Of a DNA stretch of 41,019 nt, positions 1-8,783 are shown piece after piece (positions within the stretch are counted from its first letter, which is position 1; each line of letters starts with the position of its first letter). The translations under genes and the position numbers were made by a program. The notes below the pieces were generated by a model. That model worked only from the letters and a program-made list of their open reading frames with translations. It made no database searches and was not told the DNA's origin. This DNA is from Bradyrhizobium guangdongense (GTDB lineage Bacteria > Pseudomonadota > Alphaproteobacteria > Rhizobiales > Xanthobacteraceae). Where the stretch lies: positions 1 to 41,019 of the forward strand of contig NZ_PPPT01000113.1 of NCBI RefSeq assembly GCF_006483445.1, read 5' to 3'.

Positions 1-33
1 GCCATCCACGATCTTTCTTTCGGGACGAAGAAC

Positions 34-64
34 CTGGATGGCCGGGACAAGCCCGGGCATGACG
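34..64. repeat. Short palindromic intergenic repeat, copy 1
   Basis: A GC-rich imperfect palindrome built around CCCGGGCATGACG. A second copy lies at 36437-36466 next to the nrdJ terminator and matches at nearly every position. Such copies scattered between genes resemble REP-type repeats common in Bradyrhizobium genomes; that family assignment is from memory. The rest of 1-148 shows no gene. Confidence 0.6.
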
Positions 65-148
65 AGTTGAAGGCATGGCCGACCAAAACGGGTCTGCTAC
101 GCTTTCGCTCGAACTGACAGTCGTAGGTGAGGTGTAACCTTCAGACCG

Positions 149-1120
149 CTACTTCCCCGCCAGCCTCACACCCAGCCGTCCCGCCAACTCCTGCGTGAAC
201 TGCCAGGCGACGCGGCCTGATCTTGAGCCGCGCGTGGTCGACCATTCCAGGGCTTCGCGTTCGAGCTGCTCGTCATCCATCTTGATGCCGAAATGGCCGC
301 AATAGCCGCGGACCATCGCGAGATATTCGTCCTGGCTGCAGCGGTGGAAGCCGAGCCAGAGGCCGAAGCGGTCCGACAGCGAGACCTTTTCCTCGACGGC
401 TTCGCCCGGATTGATCGCGGTCGAGCGCTCGTTCTCGATCATGTCGCGCGCCAGCAGATGGCGGCGGTTGGAGGTGGCGTAGAGGATGACGTTCTCGGGC
501 CGGCCCTCGATGCCGCCTTCCAGCACCGCCTTCAGCGACTTGTAGGAGGCGTCGTTGCCGTCGAAGGAGAGGTCGTCGCAGAACACGATGAAGCGGAACG
601 AGGAATCGCGGAGCTGCTCCATCAGTGCGGGCAGGGTCTCGATGTCCTCGCGATGGATCTCGATCAGCTTCAACTTGTCGGCGGCTTTGCGGCTCGCATT
701 GATGGACGCGTGCGCGGCCTTCACCAGCGACGACTTGCCCATGCCGCGCGCGCCCCAGAGCAGGGCATTGTTGGCGGGCAGACCATTGGCAAAACGCTCG
801 GTGTTCTCGATCAGGATGTCGCGCATCCGGTCGATGCCTTTGAGCAGGAAGAGGTCTACCCGGCTGACCCGCGGGACCGCCGAGAGGCGCCCGTCCGGAT
901 GCCAGACGAAGGCATCAGTGCGGTCGAAGGAGGCGGCCGGCGGGCCCGATTGAGCCTGGGCGGAGAGGTGTGCCGCGATCGTTTCCAGCGCACGGACGAT
1001 TCGCTCCTGCGAGGGGTCCGAACCTGAGGTCGTGGGGCGTTTTGCCGCGAGCCGGGCAGGCTTTTGGGCAGCTCTTTTGGCGGGCCTGGAAGCCGTGGTT
1101 TTGCTTGGTTTTCTGGGCAT
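149..1120 (-). CDS. DUF815-family AAA+ ATPase (323 aa)
   Basis: A predicted P-loop ATPase of the DUF815 type, a family whose cellular role is not well defined. The first 50 or so residues are a basic Lys/Ala/Pro-rich tail. The core contains Walker A (GARGMGKS, about residues 123-130) and a Walker B-like strand ending in FCDDLSF (about residues 180-187). The open frame continues upstream to 1213, but the MPRKPSK start at 1120 begins the basic tail typical of these proteins and the upstream extension has no plausible sequence. It is divergent from the yajC-sec operon, so the roughly 180 bp between them should hold both promoters. Family fairly sure; function not known. Confidence 0.82.
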   Translation of the reverse strand: MPRKPSKTTASRPAKRAAQKPARLAAKRPTTSGSDPSQERIVRALETIAAHLSAQAQSGPPAASFDRTDAFVWHPDGRLSAVPRVSRVDLFLLKGIDRMRDILIENTERFANGLPANNALLWGARGMGKSSLVKAAHASINASRKAADKLKLIEIHREDIETLPALMEQLRDSSFRFIVFCDDLSFDGNDASYKSLKAVLEGGIEGRPENVILYATSNRRHLLARDMIENERSTAINPGEAVEEKVSLSDRFGLWLGFHRCSQDEYLAMVRGYCGHFGIKMDDEQLEREALEWSTTRGSRSGRVAWQFTQELAGRLGVRLAGK

Positions 1121-1301
1121 GTCCGAAGTTCCTGAGAACGCAGCCTTATCGGGCCTTGGGACGCGCCGCAAGGTGGCCAAATCGGGGGGCTGGCAGCGTT
1201 GCAATTGGGGCAATGGCCGCTATAGTCCGCGCGAAATTTGACCGAACCGGTCGCCTCTTGGGGGCGGGACCGGCCATCTCCCGTTCACGAGGATAGTTCG
1301 A

Positions 1302-1664
1302 ATGCTGATTACCCCTGCGTATGCCCAGGCTGCGGCCGGTGGCGACACCAACAGCATGTTGATGTCGCTTCTGCCGTTCGCCCTGATCTTCGTGATCATG
1401 TACTTCCTGATTCTGCGCCCCCAGCAGAAGAAGGTGCGCGACCATGCCGATCTCGTGAAGAACATCCGTCGCGGCGACACCGTCGTGACCTCGGGCGGCC
1501 TCGTCGGCAAGGTCACCAAGGTGGTCGACGACGACCAGATCGAGTTCGAGATTTCCGATGGCGTGCGGGTGCGCCAGATGCGCCAGATGATCTCCGGCGT
1601 GCGCGCCAAGGGCGAGCCGGCGAAGGAAAAAGAAAGCGCCAAGGACGACAGCTCGGCAAGCTGA
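1302..1664 (+). CDS. yajC: Sec translocase accessory subunit YajC
   Basis: YajC is a small inner-membrane protein that associates with SecDF and SecYEG during protein export. The 120-residue product has one N-terminal membrane helix (about residues 18-38, ending in the family hallmark LRPQQKK), followed by the cytoplasmic domain with RRGDTVVTSGGLVGKV. A GAGGA ribosome-binding site lies about 9 bases before the ATG. It is the first gene of an operon with secD (38-bp gap) and secF, the classical bacterial arrangement. Confidence 0.95.
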   Translation: MLITPAYAQAAAGGDTNSMLMSLLPFALIFVIMYFLILRPQQKKVRDHADLVKNIRRGDTVVTSGGLVGKVTKVVDDDQIEFEISDGVRVRQMRQMISGVRAKGEPAKEKESAKDDSSAS

Positions 1665-1702
1665 GCCGTTCTCGCAATCTCCTGATCTGACAGGTTCAAT
1701 CG

Positions 1703-3301
1703 ATGTTGTATTTCACGCGGTGGAAGGCGCTGGGGATCATCCTGACAGCGCTGATCGTGTGCCTCTTCGCGGTCCCGAACTTCTTTCCCGAGGCGCAGGT
1801 CAAGACCTGGCCCGCCTGGGCGCAGCGTCGGATCGTGCTCGGCCTCGACCTGCAGGGCGGCTCCTATCTGCTGCTCGAGGTCGATTCCAACTACGTGAAG
1901 AAGGAAAAGCTCGACCAGTTGCGCGACGACGTCCGCCGCGTGCTGCGTGAAGCCAAGATCGGCTACACCGGCCTGTCGACCAAGGGCGATTTCGTCGAGG
2001 TCAGGGTCAAGGACACCGATGCCCAGGCGGCACTGGCGAAGCTGCGCGACCTGGCGCAGCCGATCGGCGGCCTGATGGGATCGAGCGGCCAGCGCGACCT
2101 CGAGGTGACGGATGCTACCGGCGGGCTGATCCGCCTCTCCATTCCGCAGCCCGCGATGCTCGAGCGCATGCGCAAGACCATCGAGCAATCGATCCAGATC
2201 GTCGAGCGCCGTGTCAACGAGCTCGGCACCGTCGAGCCCATCATCCAGCGCCAGGGCAATGACCGCATCCTGGTGCAGGTGCCCGGCCTGCAGGACCCGA
2301 CCCGTCTGAAGGACTTGCTCGGCAAGACCGCAAAGATGGAATTCCGCATGGTCGACACCTCGGTGCCGCCGGATCAGGCGCAGCAGGGCAAGCTGCCGCC
2401 GGACTCCGAGCTCCTGATGAGCGCGTCGCCGCCGCCGGTCCCCTACGTGGTCAAGAAGCAGGTGCTGGTCGCGGGCGGCGACCTGACCGACGCCCAGGCG
2501 AGCTTCGACCAGCGCACCAGCGAGCCAGTCGTCAGCTTCAAGTTCAACACCTCGGGCGCGCGCAAATTTGCGACCGCCACGCAGGAGAATGTCGGGCTGC
2601 CCTTCGCCATCGTGCTCGACAACAAGGTGATCTCCGCGCCCGTGATCCGCGAGCCGATCACCGGCGGCCAGGGCCAGATCTCCGGCAATTTCACCGTGCA
2701 ATCGGCCAACGATCTCGCGATCCTGTTGCGCGCCGGCGCTCTGCCGGCACCGCTGACGGTGGTCGAAGAGCGCACCGTCGGTCCGGGCCTCGGCCAGGAT
2801 TCGATCGAGAAGGGCGAGCTGGCGGCTTACGTCGGCTCGATCCTGGTCATCGTGTTCATGCTGGTGACCTACCGTCTGTTCGGCGTGTTCGCCAACATCG
2901 CCGTCGCCATCAACGTCGCCATGATCTTCGGCCTGTTGTCGCTGCTCAACGCCACGCTGACGCTGCCCGGCATCGCCGGCATCGTGCTCACCGTCGGTAT
3001 CGCCGTCGATTCCAACGTGCTGATCTATGAGCGCATCCGCGAGGAGCTGCGCGGCGGCCGCAACGCGATCTCGGCGATCGACGCCGGCTTCAAGCGGGCG
3101 CTTGCGACCATCCTCGATTCCAATATCACGACCTTCATTGCCGCTGCGGTGCTGTTCTATATCGGCACCGGCCCGGTGCGCGGCTTCGCCGTGACGCTCG
3201 GCATCGGCATCATCACCACGGTGTTCACCGCCTTCACGCTGACCCGGCTGATCGTGGCCGGGTGGGTGCGGTGGAAGCGGCCGCAGAGCGTGCCGATCTA
3301 G
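1703..3301 (+). CDS. secD: Protein translocase subunit SecD
   Basis: SecD works with SecF to pull exported proteins across the inner membrane using the proton gradient. The 532-residue protein starts with one membrane helix and the LGLDLQGG motif (about residues 48-55), followed by a large periplasmic region. The C-terminal half has the cluster of membrane helices with the signature GIAVDSNVLIYERIREEL typical of SecD and the RND superfamily. Length is normal for alphaproteobacterial SecD. It lies between yajC and secF, 10 bp from the latter, consistent with one transcript. Confidence 0.97.
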   Translation: MLYFTRWKALGIILTALIVCLFAVPNFFPEAQVKTWPAWAQRRIVLGLDLQGGSYLLLEVDSNYVKKEKLDQLRDDVRRVLREAKIGYTGLSTKGDFVEVRVKDTDAQAALAKLRDLAQPIGGLMGSSGQRDLEVTDATGGLIRLSIPQPAMLERMRKTIEQSIQIVERRVNELGTVEPIIQRQGNDRILVQVPGLQDPTRLKDLLGKTAKMEFRMVDTSVPPDQAQQGKLPPDSELLMSASPPPVPYVVKKQVLVAGGDLTDAQASFDQRTSEPVVSFKFNTSGARKFATATQENVGLPFAIVLDNKVISAPVIREPITGGQGQISGNFTVQSANDLAILLRAGALPAPLTVVEERTVGPGLGQDSIEKGELAAYVGSILVIVFMLVTYRLFGVFANIAVAINVAMIFGLLSLLNATLTLPGIAGIVLTVGIAVDSNVLIYERIREELRGGRNAISAIDAGFKRALATILDSNITTFIAAAVLFYIGTGPVRGFAVTLGIGIITTVFTAFTLTRLIVAGWVRWKRPQSVPI

Positions 3302-3311
3302 GAGCCTGATT

Positions 3312-4334
3312 GTGACTCAGACCGTTCTCATCGGGCTCGGCATCCTGATTGCCATCCTCACCGTGGTCTCGGCGCTCGGCCTGCTGCCGTCGCTGCGCAT
3401 CGTCCCTGACAACACGCATTTCGACTTCACGCGCTTCCGCCGCATCAGCTTCCCGATCTCGGCGGCGCTGTCGATCGTCGCCATCACGCTGTTCTTTACG
3501 CATGGCCTGAATCTGGGCATCGACTTCAAGGGCGGCTTGCTGTTGGAGGTCAAGGCAAAGTCGGGGACCGCCGACATCGCCGCGATGCGCGCCGCGGTGG
3601 AAGGATTGCGTCTCGGCGAGGTCCAGCTGCAGCAGTTCGGCGGCCCCGAGAACGTCCTGATCCGTGTTGCCGAGCAGCCCGGCGGAGACGCCGCCCAGCA
3701 GGTGGCCCTGCAGAAGGTTCGTGGCGTGCTCGGAGACGGCGTCAGCATTGAGCGCACCGAGGTGCTCGGCCCGCGCGTCGCCGGCGAGCTGCTCGCCTAC
3801 GGCATGCTCGGCCTGATGCTCGCGATCGTCGCCATCCTGATCTATCTCTGGTTCCGCTTCGAATGGCAGTTCGCGTTAGGGGCCATGATCGCCAACGTGC
3901 ACGACATCGTGCTCACGATCGGCTTCATGTCGATCAGCCAGGTCGATTTCGACCTGACCAGTATCGCGGCACTTCTGACCATTCTCGGCTATTCGCTCAA
4001 CGATACCGTCGTCATCTACGACCGTATCCGCGAGATGCTGCGCCGCTACAAGAAGATGCCGATGCCGCAGCTTCTCAACGAGTCCATCAACTCGACGCTG
4101 TCACGCTCGATCATCACCCACGTCACGGTGACGCTGGCGCTGCTCGCGCTGCTCGTGTTCGGCGGCCACGCCATCCACAGCTTCACGGCCGTGATGATGT
4201 TCGGCGTCGTGCTGGTCGGCACCTACACCTCGATCTTCATCGCGGCGCCGATCCTGATCTATCTCGGCGTCCACAGCCAGCGCTTCGATGCGGCGGAAGA
4301 GCAGGCTACGCCGGCGAAGAAAAATCGGCCATGA
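3312..4334 (+). CDS. secF: Protein translocase subunit SecF
   Basis: Partner of SecD in the proton-driven export motor. The 340-residue protein shows a first membrane helix, the GIDFKGGLLLEV motif that matches the SecD LGLDLxGG element, a short periplasmic domain, and five C-terminal helices including GYSLNDTVVIYDRIRE. The start is GTG, 10 bp after the secD stop; no ATG near the expected N-terminus fits better. The C-terminal tail is short and charged. Confidence 0.96.
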   Translation: MTQTVLIGLGILIAILTVVSALGLLPSLRIVPDNTHFDFTRFRRISFPISAALSIVAITLFFTHGLNLGIDFKGGLLLEVKAKSGTADIAAMRAAVEGLRLGEVQLQQFGGPENVLIRVAEQPGGDAAQQVALQKVRGVLGDGVSIERTEVLGPRVAGELLAYGMLGLMLAIVAILIYLWFRFEWQFALGAMIANVHDIVLTIGFMSISQVDFDLTSIAALLTILGYSLNDTVVIYDRIREMLRRYKKMPMPQLLNESINSTLSRSIITHVTVTLALLALLVFGGHAIHSFTAVMMFGVVLVGTYTSIFIAAPILIYLGVHSQRFDAAEEQATPAKKNRP

Positions 4335-4346
4335 TCCGAACCGCGT

Positions 4347-4370
4347 GCCCTCGCATGCGTTCGCGAGGGC
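4347..4370 (+). other. Stem-loop between secF and the Mth938-domain gene
   Basis: GCCCTCGC and GCGAGGGC form a perfect 8-bp stem around an 8-base loop, 13 bp after the secF stop. No T tract follows, so it is not a canonical terminator. It could be a processing or stability element that sets different transcript levels for the sec genes and the two genes downstream; this role is inferred. Confidence 0.45.
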
Positions 4371-4394
4371 AGCGATCTCATTCGGACTGATATC

Positions 4395-4778
4395 ATGGCA
4401 GGCGATCCCAACGCTCCGCATTTCCCGCGCTCGGCGCCGATCGACGCCTACGGCAAGGGCGGCTTTGCTTTCGCCGGCATGTCGCATCGGGGTTCGCTGC
4501 TCTGCCTGCCCGAGGCGATCTGGGCCTGGGATGTCACGGATCCCGCGAAGATCGACCGCTATTCGCTGGAGAAGGTGTTTGCCGCGGCCAACAGCATCGA
4601 CACGCTGCTGGTCGGCACGGGAACCGGGATCTGGCTGCCGCCGCCGGAGTTGCGGCAAGCGTTGAAGGCGGTGAGGGTGGTGCTCGACACGATGCAGACC
4701 GGACCTGCCGTGCGCACCTACAACATCATGATGGGCGAGCGGCGGCGCGTTGCGGCCGCCCTGATCGCCGTGCCATGA
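4395..4778 (+). CDS. Mth938/AAMDC-domain protein (NDUFAF3-like)
   Basis: A 127-residue Mth938-domain (DUF498) protein with the characteristic AYGKGGFAFAG and LLVGTGTG stretches. The human member NDUFAF3 helps assemble respiratory complex I, and its bacterial homologues are known to lie beside sec genes. Here it follows secF by 60 bp and overlaps the next gene by ATGA, implying translational coupling. The domain has no recognised catalytic residues; a complex I role in this bacterium is inferred from homology and gene order. Confidence 0.88.
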   Translation: MAGDPNAPHFPRSAPIDAYGKGGFAFAGMSHRGSLLCLPEAIWAWDVTDPAKIDRYSLEKVFAAANSIDTLLVGTGTGIWLPPPELRQALKAVRVVLDTMQTGPAVRTYNIMMGERRRVAAALIAVP

Positions 4779-5638
4779 CCGCGGCCAGCGCGCCCACTGA
4801 CGCGGCCGCGTTTTGCGCCGATCTCGTCCGCAGCCATGATTTTCCGCGCTACGCGTCCACGCTGTTCGTGCCGGCCACCGAGCGCCGTGCGCTGCTCGCG
4901 CTCTACGCCTTCAATGTCGAGATCGTCCGCGTCCGCGACCAGGTGACCCAGCCGCTGCCGGGCGAGATCCGGATGCAATGGTGGACCGACATGCTGGCCG
5001 GCCATGTCCATGGCAGCGCCGAGGGCAATCCCGTGGCTGCCGAGCTGTTGCTCGCGATCCGCGATTTCAGCCTGCCGGTCGAGCCGCTGTCGCTGCTCGC
5101 CGAGGAGCACCAGTTCGATCTCTACAACGACCCGATGCCGACGATGGCGGCGCTGGAGGGTTATCTCTCGGCGACGTCGTCGGCGCTGTTCGCGCTGGCT
5201 GCGCGCGTCCTGGCGCAGCCCTCGGCGGCCGCCGAGCATCTGGCCCGGCATGCCGGCCTTGCGCAGGGCATTGTGCAGGTGATGGCGAACCTGCCGCGCG
5301 ATGCCGCGCATCGCCAATTGTTCGTGCCGCAGCAGCTCCTCGAAAGCCATGGCAGCCACATGGAGGAGGTGTTTTCGGCCAAGGAGACGCCGACCATCCG
5401 GGCAGCGCTGGAGGCGCTCGCCGGCGATGGGCGGCAGCATCTGGCGACCGCGCAATCGCTGCTGGGGGATTTGCCGCCCGCGGCGCGGCGTGCCTTCCTG
5501 CCGCTCGCGCTGGTGCGGCGCGATCTCGCGCAGCTCGCGCGGGCCGACCGCAATCCATTCCTTCCGCAGCCGGTTTCGCGGCTGGCGACCCTGTGGACGC
5601 TGTGGCGCGCGTCACGGTCGCGTGAATTTACCAAATAG
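4775..5638 (+). CDS. Squalene/phytoene synthase-like protein, NDUFAF6 type (287 aa)
   Basis: An all-helical protein of the squalene/phytoene synthase fold. True synthases carry two aspartate-rich motifs that bind Mg-diphosphate. Here the first is degenerate (EIVRVRDQV, about residues 49-57), while an aspartate pair remains in FDLYND (about residues 113-118). This pattern suits the non-enzymatic complex I assembly factor NDUFAF6 better than carotenoid or hopanoid synthesis, and the gene overlaps that of the NDUFAF3-like protein by four bases. The name phytoene synthase, likely to be given automatically, would probably mislead. Fold assignment is firm, role inferred. Confidence 0.82.
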   Translation: MTAASAPTDAAAFCADLVRSHDFPRYASTLFVPATERRALLALYAFNVEIVRVRDQVTQPLPGEIRMQWWTDMLAGHVHGSAEGNPVAAELLLAIRDFSLPVEPLSLLAEEHQFDLYNDPMPTMAALEGYLSATSSALFALAARVLAQPSAAAEHLARHAGLAQGIVQVMANLPRDAAHRQLFVPQQLLESHGSHMEEVFSAKETPTIRAALEALAGDGRQHLATAQSLLGDLPPAARRAFLPLALVRRDLAQLARADRNPFLPQPVSRLATLWTLWRASRSREFTK

Positions 5639-5683
5639 GCGGGGCCAACTCGCTCGCGCCTGCCAAATGCTCTATGCTGTCCC

Positions 5684-6946
5684 ATGGCCGAAGCATCCCA
5701 AATCACATCAGAGACGCCAGCCCCCGCAGTCGATCTGAGCGGCCTGCCGGTGACATCAGCCGACCTCCATGCCGCCGCCGAAACCATACGCGGCGCCGTC
5801 GTCGAGACGCCCTGTGGCTACAGCCGCACGCTCAGCAATATCTGCGGCTGCGACATCTGGCTGAAATTCGAGAACCTGCAATTCACCTCGTCCTTCAAGG
5901 AACGCGGCGCGCTCAACCGCCTGACGGCGCTGTCGGACGAGGAGCGCAAGCGCGGCGTGATCGCGATGTCCGCCGGCAACCACGCGCAGGGCGTCGCCTA
6001 TCACGCCAAGCGCCTCGGCATTCCCGCGACCATCGTGATGCCGGTCGGCACGCCCATGGTGAAGATCGAGAACACGCGGCATCACGGCGCCGAGGTGATC
6101 GTGACGGGCGCGACGCTGGAGGAGGCCGCTGCGTCAGCGCGTGAGCATGGCGAAGCGCGCGGCATGATCTTTGTCCATCCCTATGACGATCCGCTCGTGA
6201 TCGCGGGGCAGGGCACGGTTGCGCTGGAAATGCTGAAGGCGGTGCCGGAGCTGGATGAGCTGGTCGTGCCGATCGGCGGCGGCGGCCTGATCAGCGGCAT
6301 GGCGATCGCGGCCCGCTCGCTCAAGCCGTTGATCCAGATCATGGGCGTCGAGGCCTGGCTTTATCCCTCGATGTACAACGCGATTCATGGCGGCAATTTG
6401 CCGGCGCGCGGCGATACGCTCGCCGAGGGCATCGCGGTCAAATCGCCGGGCAAGATCACGACCGAGATCGTGCGGCGTCTGGTGGACGACATCGCGCTGG
6501 TCAACGAGGCCGAGCTCGAGCGTGCGGTCGCGACCCTGATCTCGATCGAGAAGACGGTCGTGGAGGGCGCGGGCGCGGCCGGGCTCGCCGCCATCATGTC
6601 GGACCCGTCGCGCTTCGCGGGCCGGAAGATTGGCCTCGTGCTGAGCGGCGGCAATATCGACACGCGGCTGATCGCCTCCGTGCTCACCCGCGAGCTCGCG
6701 CGCGAGGGGCGGCTGACCCAGCTCTCGCTCGACATCCCCGACCGTCCGGGCCAGCTGGCCGCGGTCGCAGCGCTGCTCGCCGAGGCCGGCGCCAACATCA
6801 TCGAGGTCTCGCATCAGCGGACGTTTTCGGACCTGCCGGCCAAGGCGACACTCTTGCAGCTCGTCATCGAGACCCGCGATGCCGCGCATCTCGACGAGGT
6901 CATGGCAAAACTCGGCGCATCCGGATTGAGCGTGCGCTGCGCGTGA
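5684..6946 (+). CDS. Threonine ammonia-lyase with C-terminal ACT domain
   Basis: A PLP enzyme that converts threonine to 2-oxobutanoate and ammonia, the entry step to isoleucine synthesis or a catabolic route. The 420-residue chain has the PLP lysine in SFKERGA (K72), the phosphate-binding glycine loop GGGG (residues 198-201) and a single ACT domain from about residue 345 (DIPDRPGQLAAV). One ACT domain and this length fit the short TdcB/IlvA2-like type rather than the long IlvA with two regulatory domains. The stop is 4 bp from the stop of the convergent gene. Confidence 0.9.
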   Translation: MAEASQITSETPAPAVDLSGLPVTSADLHAAAETIRGAVVETPCGYSRTLSNICGCDIWLKFENLQFTSSFKERGALNRLTALSDEERKRGVIAMSAGNHAQGVAYHAKRLGIPATIVMPVGTPMVKIENTRHHGAEVIVTGATLEEAAASAREHGEARGMIFVHPYDDPLVIAGQGTVALEMLKAVPELDELVVPIGGGGLISGMAIAARSLKPLIQIMGVEAWLYPSMYNAIHGGNLPARGDTLAEGIAVKSPGKITTEIVRRLVDDIALVNEAELERAVATLISIEKTVVEGAGAAGLAAIMSDPSRFAGRKIGLVLSGGNIDTRLIASVLTRELAREGRLTQLSLDIPDRPGQLAAVAALLAEAGANIIEVSHQRTFSDLPAKATLLQLVIETRDAAHLDEVMAKLGASGLSVRCA

Positions 6947-6950
6947 GGGA

Positions 6951-8129
6951 TTAGCGCGGCGTCAGCCTCGCGATGTGGTCGATCAGGCGATCGATCTCGG
7001 CTTCCGTGTTGTAGTAATGCGGCGACGCGCGCACCACCGGCGGCAGCGCGCGCAGCTCGGCATCGATCAGCGTGCTCGACGGATCGGATGCGCCGATGGT
7101 GATGCCGGCTTTTGCCGCGCCGGCGACGATGGCATAGGCGTCATGGCCCTCCAGCGTGAAGCTGACGATCGCACCAGGCGAACGACCGAGGTCGCGAAGG
7201 GTGATGCCGCCGATCGAAGCGATGCCATTGCGAAGACGACCGGCAAGCATGCGGCAGCGCTCTTCGATCGGGCCGAGCCCAATGGCCAGCGCATAGTCGA
7301 CGGCAACGCCGAGCCCGAGCCGTGCGGTATAATTGTTCTCCCACGTCTCGAACCGGCGCGCGTCGTCACGAAGCCGGTATTCGTTGCGCGCGACCCAGGG
7401 CGCGGCAAAGTGGTCGATGATCGGCGGCTCCAGTTGTTGCAGCAGCGGCCGGCGGACGTAGAGAAAACCCGTGCCGCGCGGGCCGCGCAAAAATTTGCGG
7501 CCCGTCGCCGAAAGCATGTCGCAGCCGATCGTTTCGACGTCGACCGGCATCTGGCCGACCGCCTGGCAGGCGTCCAGCAGATAGGGGATGCCGTGCGTCC
7601 GCGCGATCCTGCCGATGCTCGCTGCGGGATTGACGAGGCCGCCATTGGTCGGGACCCAGGTGATGGCAATCAGCTTGACGCGTTTGTCGATCATGCGCTC
7701 GAGCGCCTCGACATCAAGTTCGCCGCTGGCATCGCTCGGCACGACGTCGATGACCGCGCCGGTTCGTTTGGCAACCTGAAGGAAGGCGACGTAGTTGGCG
7801 GCGTATTCGGCCTCTGCGGTGAGGATGCGGTCGCCCCGTTGAAACGGCAGCGCGTAGAACGCCATCTGCCAGGCTACGGTGGCGTTCTCGGTGAGCGCGA
7901 TCTCGTCGGGCGCGGCATTGAGCAGGCGGGCCACGGAGCCATAGACCGCCTCGAGGCGTTCGGACTGGCGGTCGGCGGCCGCATAGCCGCCGATCTCGCT
8001 CTCGAGGTCGATATGCCCCTTCATGGCCGCGACCACGGGGGTGGGCATGAGCGCGGCGCCGGCGTTGTGCAGGTAGGTCTGCCGCGCGGCGGCTGGCGTA
8101 TCGGCGCGAATTTTGTCGATGTCGATCAT
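6951..8129 (-). CDS. Class V aminotransferase-fold PLP enzyme (392 aa)
   Basis: Belongs to the aminotransferase class V / cysteine desulfurase superfamily. Seen in order: AGAAL near the N-terminus, ENATVAWQM (about residues 81-89), the PLP-ring aspartate and glutamine in LLDACQA (D186, Q189), and the Schiff-base lysine in SATGRKF (K212) followed by GPRGTGFLYV. No cysteine is placed to act as the desulfurase nucleophile in the usual C-terminal loop, so desulfurase activity is doubtful; substrate unknown. It is 7 bp downstream of the CAP-domain gene on the same strand. An equally long antisense open frame exists but has no protein-like features. Confidence 0.88.
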   Translation of the reverse strand: MIDIDKIRADTPAAARQTYLHNAGAALMPTPVVAAMKGHIDLESEIGGYAAADRQSERLEAVYGSVARLLNAAPDEIALTENATVAWQMAFYALPFQRGDRILTAEAEYAANYVAFLQVAKRTGAVIDVVPSDASGELDVEALERMIDKRVKLIAITWVPTNGGLVNPAASIGRIARTHGIPYLLDACQAVGQMPVDVETIGCDMLSATGRKFLRGPRGTGFLYVRRPLLQQLEPPIIDHFAAPWVARNEYRLRDDARRFETWENNYTARLGLGVAVDYALAIGLGPIEERCRMLAGRLRNGIASIGGITLRDLGRSPGAIVSFTLEGHDAYAIVAGAAKAGITIGASDPSSTLIDAELRALPPVVRASPHYYNTEAEIDRLIDHIARLTPR

Positions 8130-8136
8130 ATCGACC

Positions 8137-8712
8137 TCAGATGCAGAGGCTGAGCAGCTTGATATGGCAGGTGCTCGCTTTGGGCTTGCTCGCGGGTGCG
8201 GCGTCGCGCTTCACGGCGACGACGGGCTCCTGGTCCTTCTTGCCCTTCTTCGGCTTCGGCTCGTAATCGCCGGCGATGACCATGGCCCAGTAGGTGCGCT
8301 TGCCGCTCGCGGTCCTGGCGCTCGCAATGCCGACGCGGGAGGCATTGCGCAGGAGCAGGTTCTTGCGGTGGCCGGAGGAATCGATCCACTGGCCGAGCGT
8401 CTTCTCAAAGCTCTCATAGCCATAGGCGATGTTCTCGGCGGCGCGTCCGGCGCCGGCCGGTGCGACGCGCCGGTTGAACGGGCCGAGCGCATCGTGGCTG
8501 AGATTGTCCTTGGCAGCCATCGCGCGGGCCTGGTCCATCGCGATGCGATCCAGCGTGGCGTCGCGCACGACCTTGGGCTCGCCGTGCTTCGCGCGGAAGC
8601 TGGAGATCTGCTCGGCCGCCGACTCCGCGGCGATGGCAGGTGCGGCGCCCAGCAGCAGAAGGCCTGCGATCAGCAGGCTCGCGCGACGCTTTAGTGTCCC
8701 CCAGCGGTTCAT
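8137..8712 (-). CDS. Secreted CAP/SCP-domain protein (191 aa)
   Basis: A CAP-superfamily (cysteine-rich secretory protein, PR-1) domain protein, probably periplasmic. The chosen start at 8712 gives a clean signal peptide (basic MNRWGTLKRR, hydrophobic core, cleavage near AIAAES). The CAP signatures follow: NLSHDALG with its histidine, AENIAYGY, and WIDSSGHRKNLL with the second histidine. These histidines correspond to the conserved CAP pocket. The tail is Lys/Pro/Ala-rich and ends in two cysteines (CHIKLLSLCI) that may pair. The open frame extends to 8754 but the extra residues would spoil the signal peptide. Confidence 0.85.
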   Translation of the reverse strand: MNRWGTLKRRASLLIAGLLLLGAAPAIAAESAAEQISSFRAKHGEPKVVRDATLDRIAMDQARAMAAKDNLSHDALGPFNRRVAPAGAGRAAENIAYGYESFEKTLGQWIDSSGHRKNLLLRNASRVGIASARTASGKRTYWAMVIAGDYEPKPKKGKKDQEPVVAVKRDAAPASKPKASTCHIKLLSLCI

Positions 8713-8783
8713 GGTTCCCCAAGCCAGTGTGATCTCTGGCTTCTCCACCGGCAATGTGGAGCCTTCATGGCGCGATTTTCGAT

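Noticed and set aside
1220..2701. A 493-codon minus-strand frame across yajC and secD
   Set aside because: It lies opposite clearly identified sec genes and has low-complexity His/Arg/Leu content.
4775..5638. Carotenoid or hopanoid biosynthesis gene
   Set aside because: The first aspartate-rich catalytic motif is degenerate, and the neighbours are sec and complex I assembly-type genes, not terpenoid genes.
6975..8153. A 392-codon plus-strand open frame opposite the class V aminotransferase gene
   Set aside because: It is an antisense by-product of high GC. The minus-strand product has all PLP-enzyme motifs, while this one has only Arg/Asp/Ala-rich sequence.
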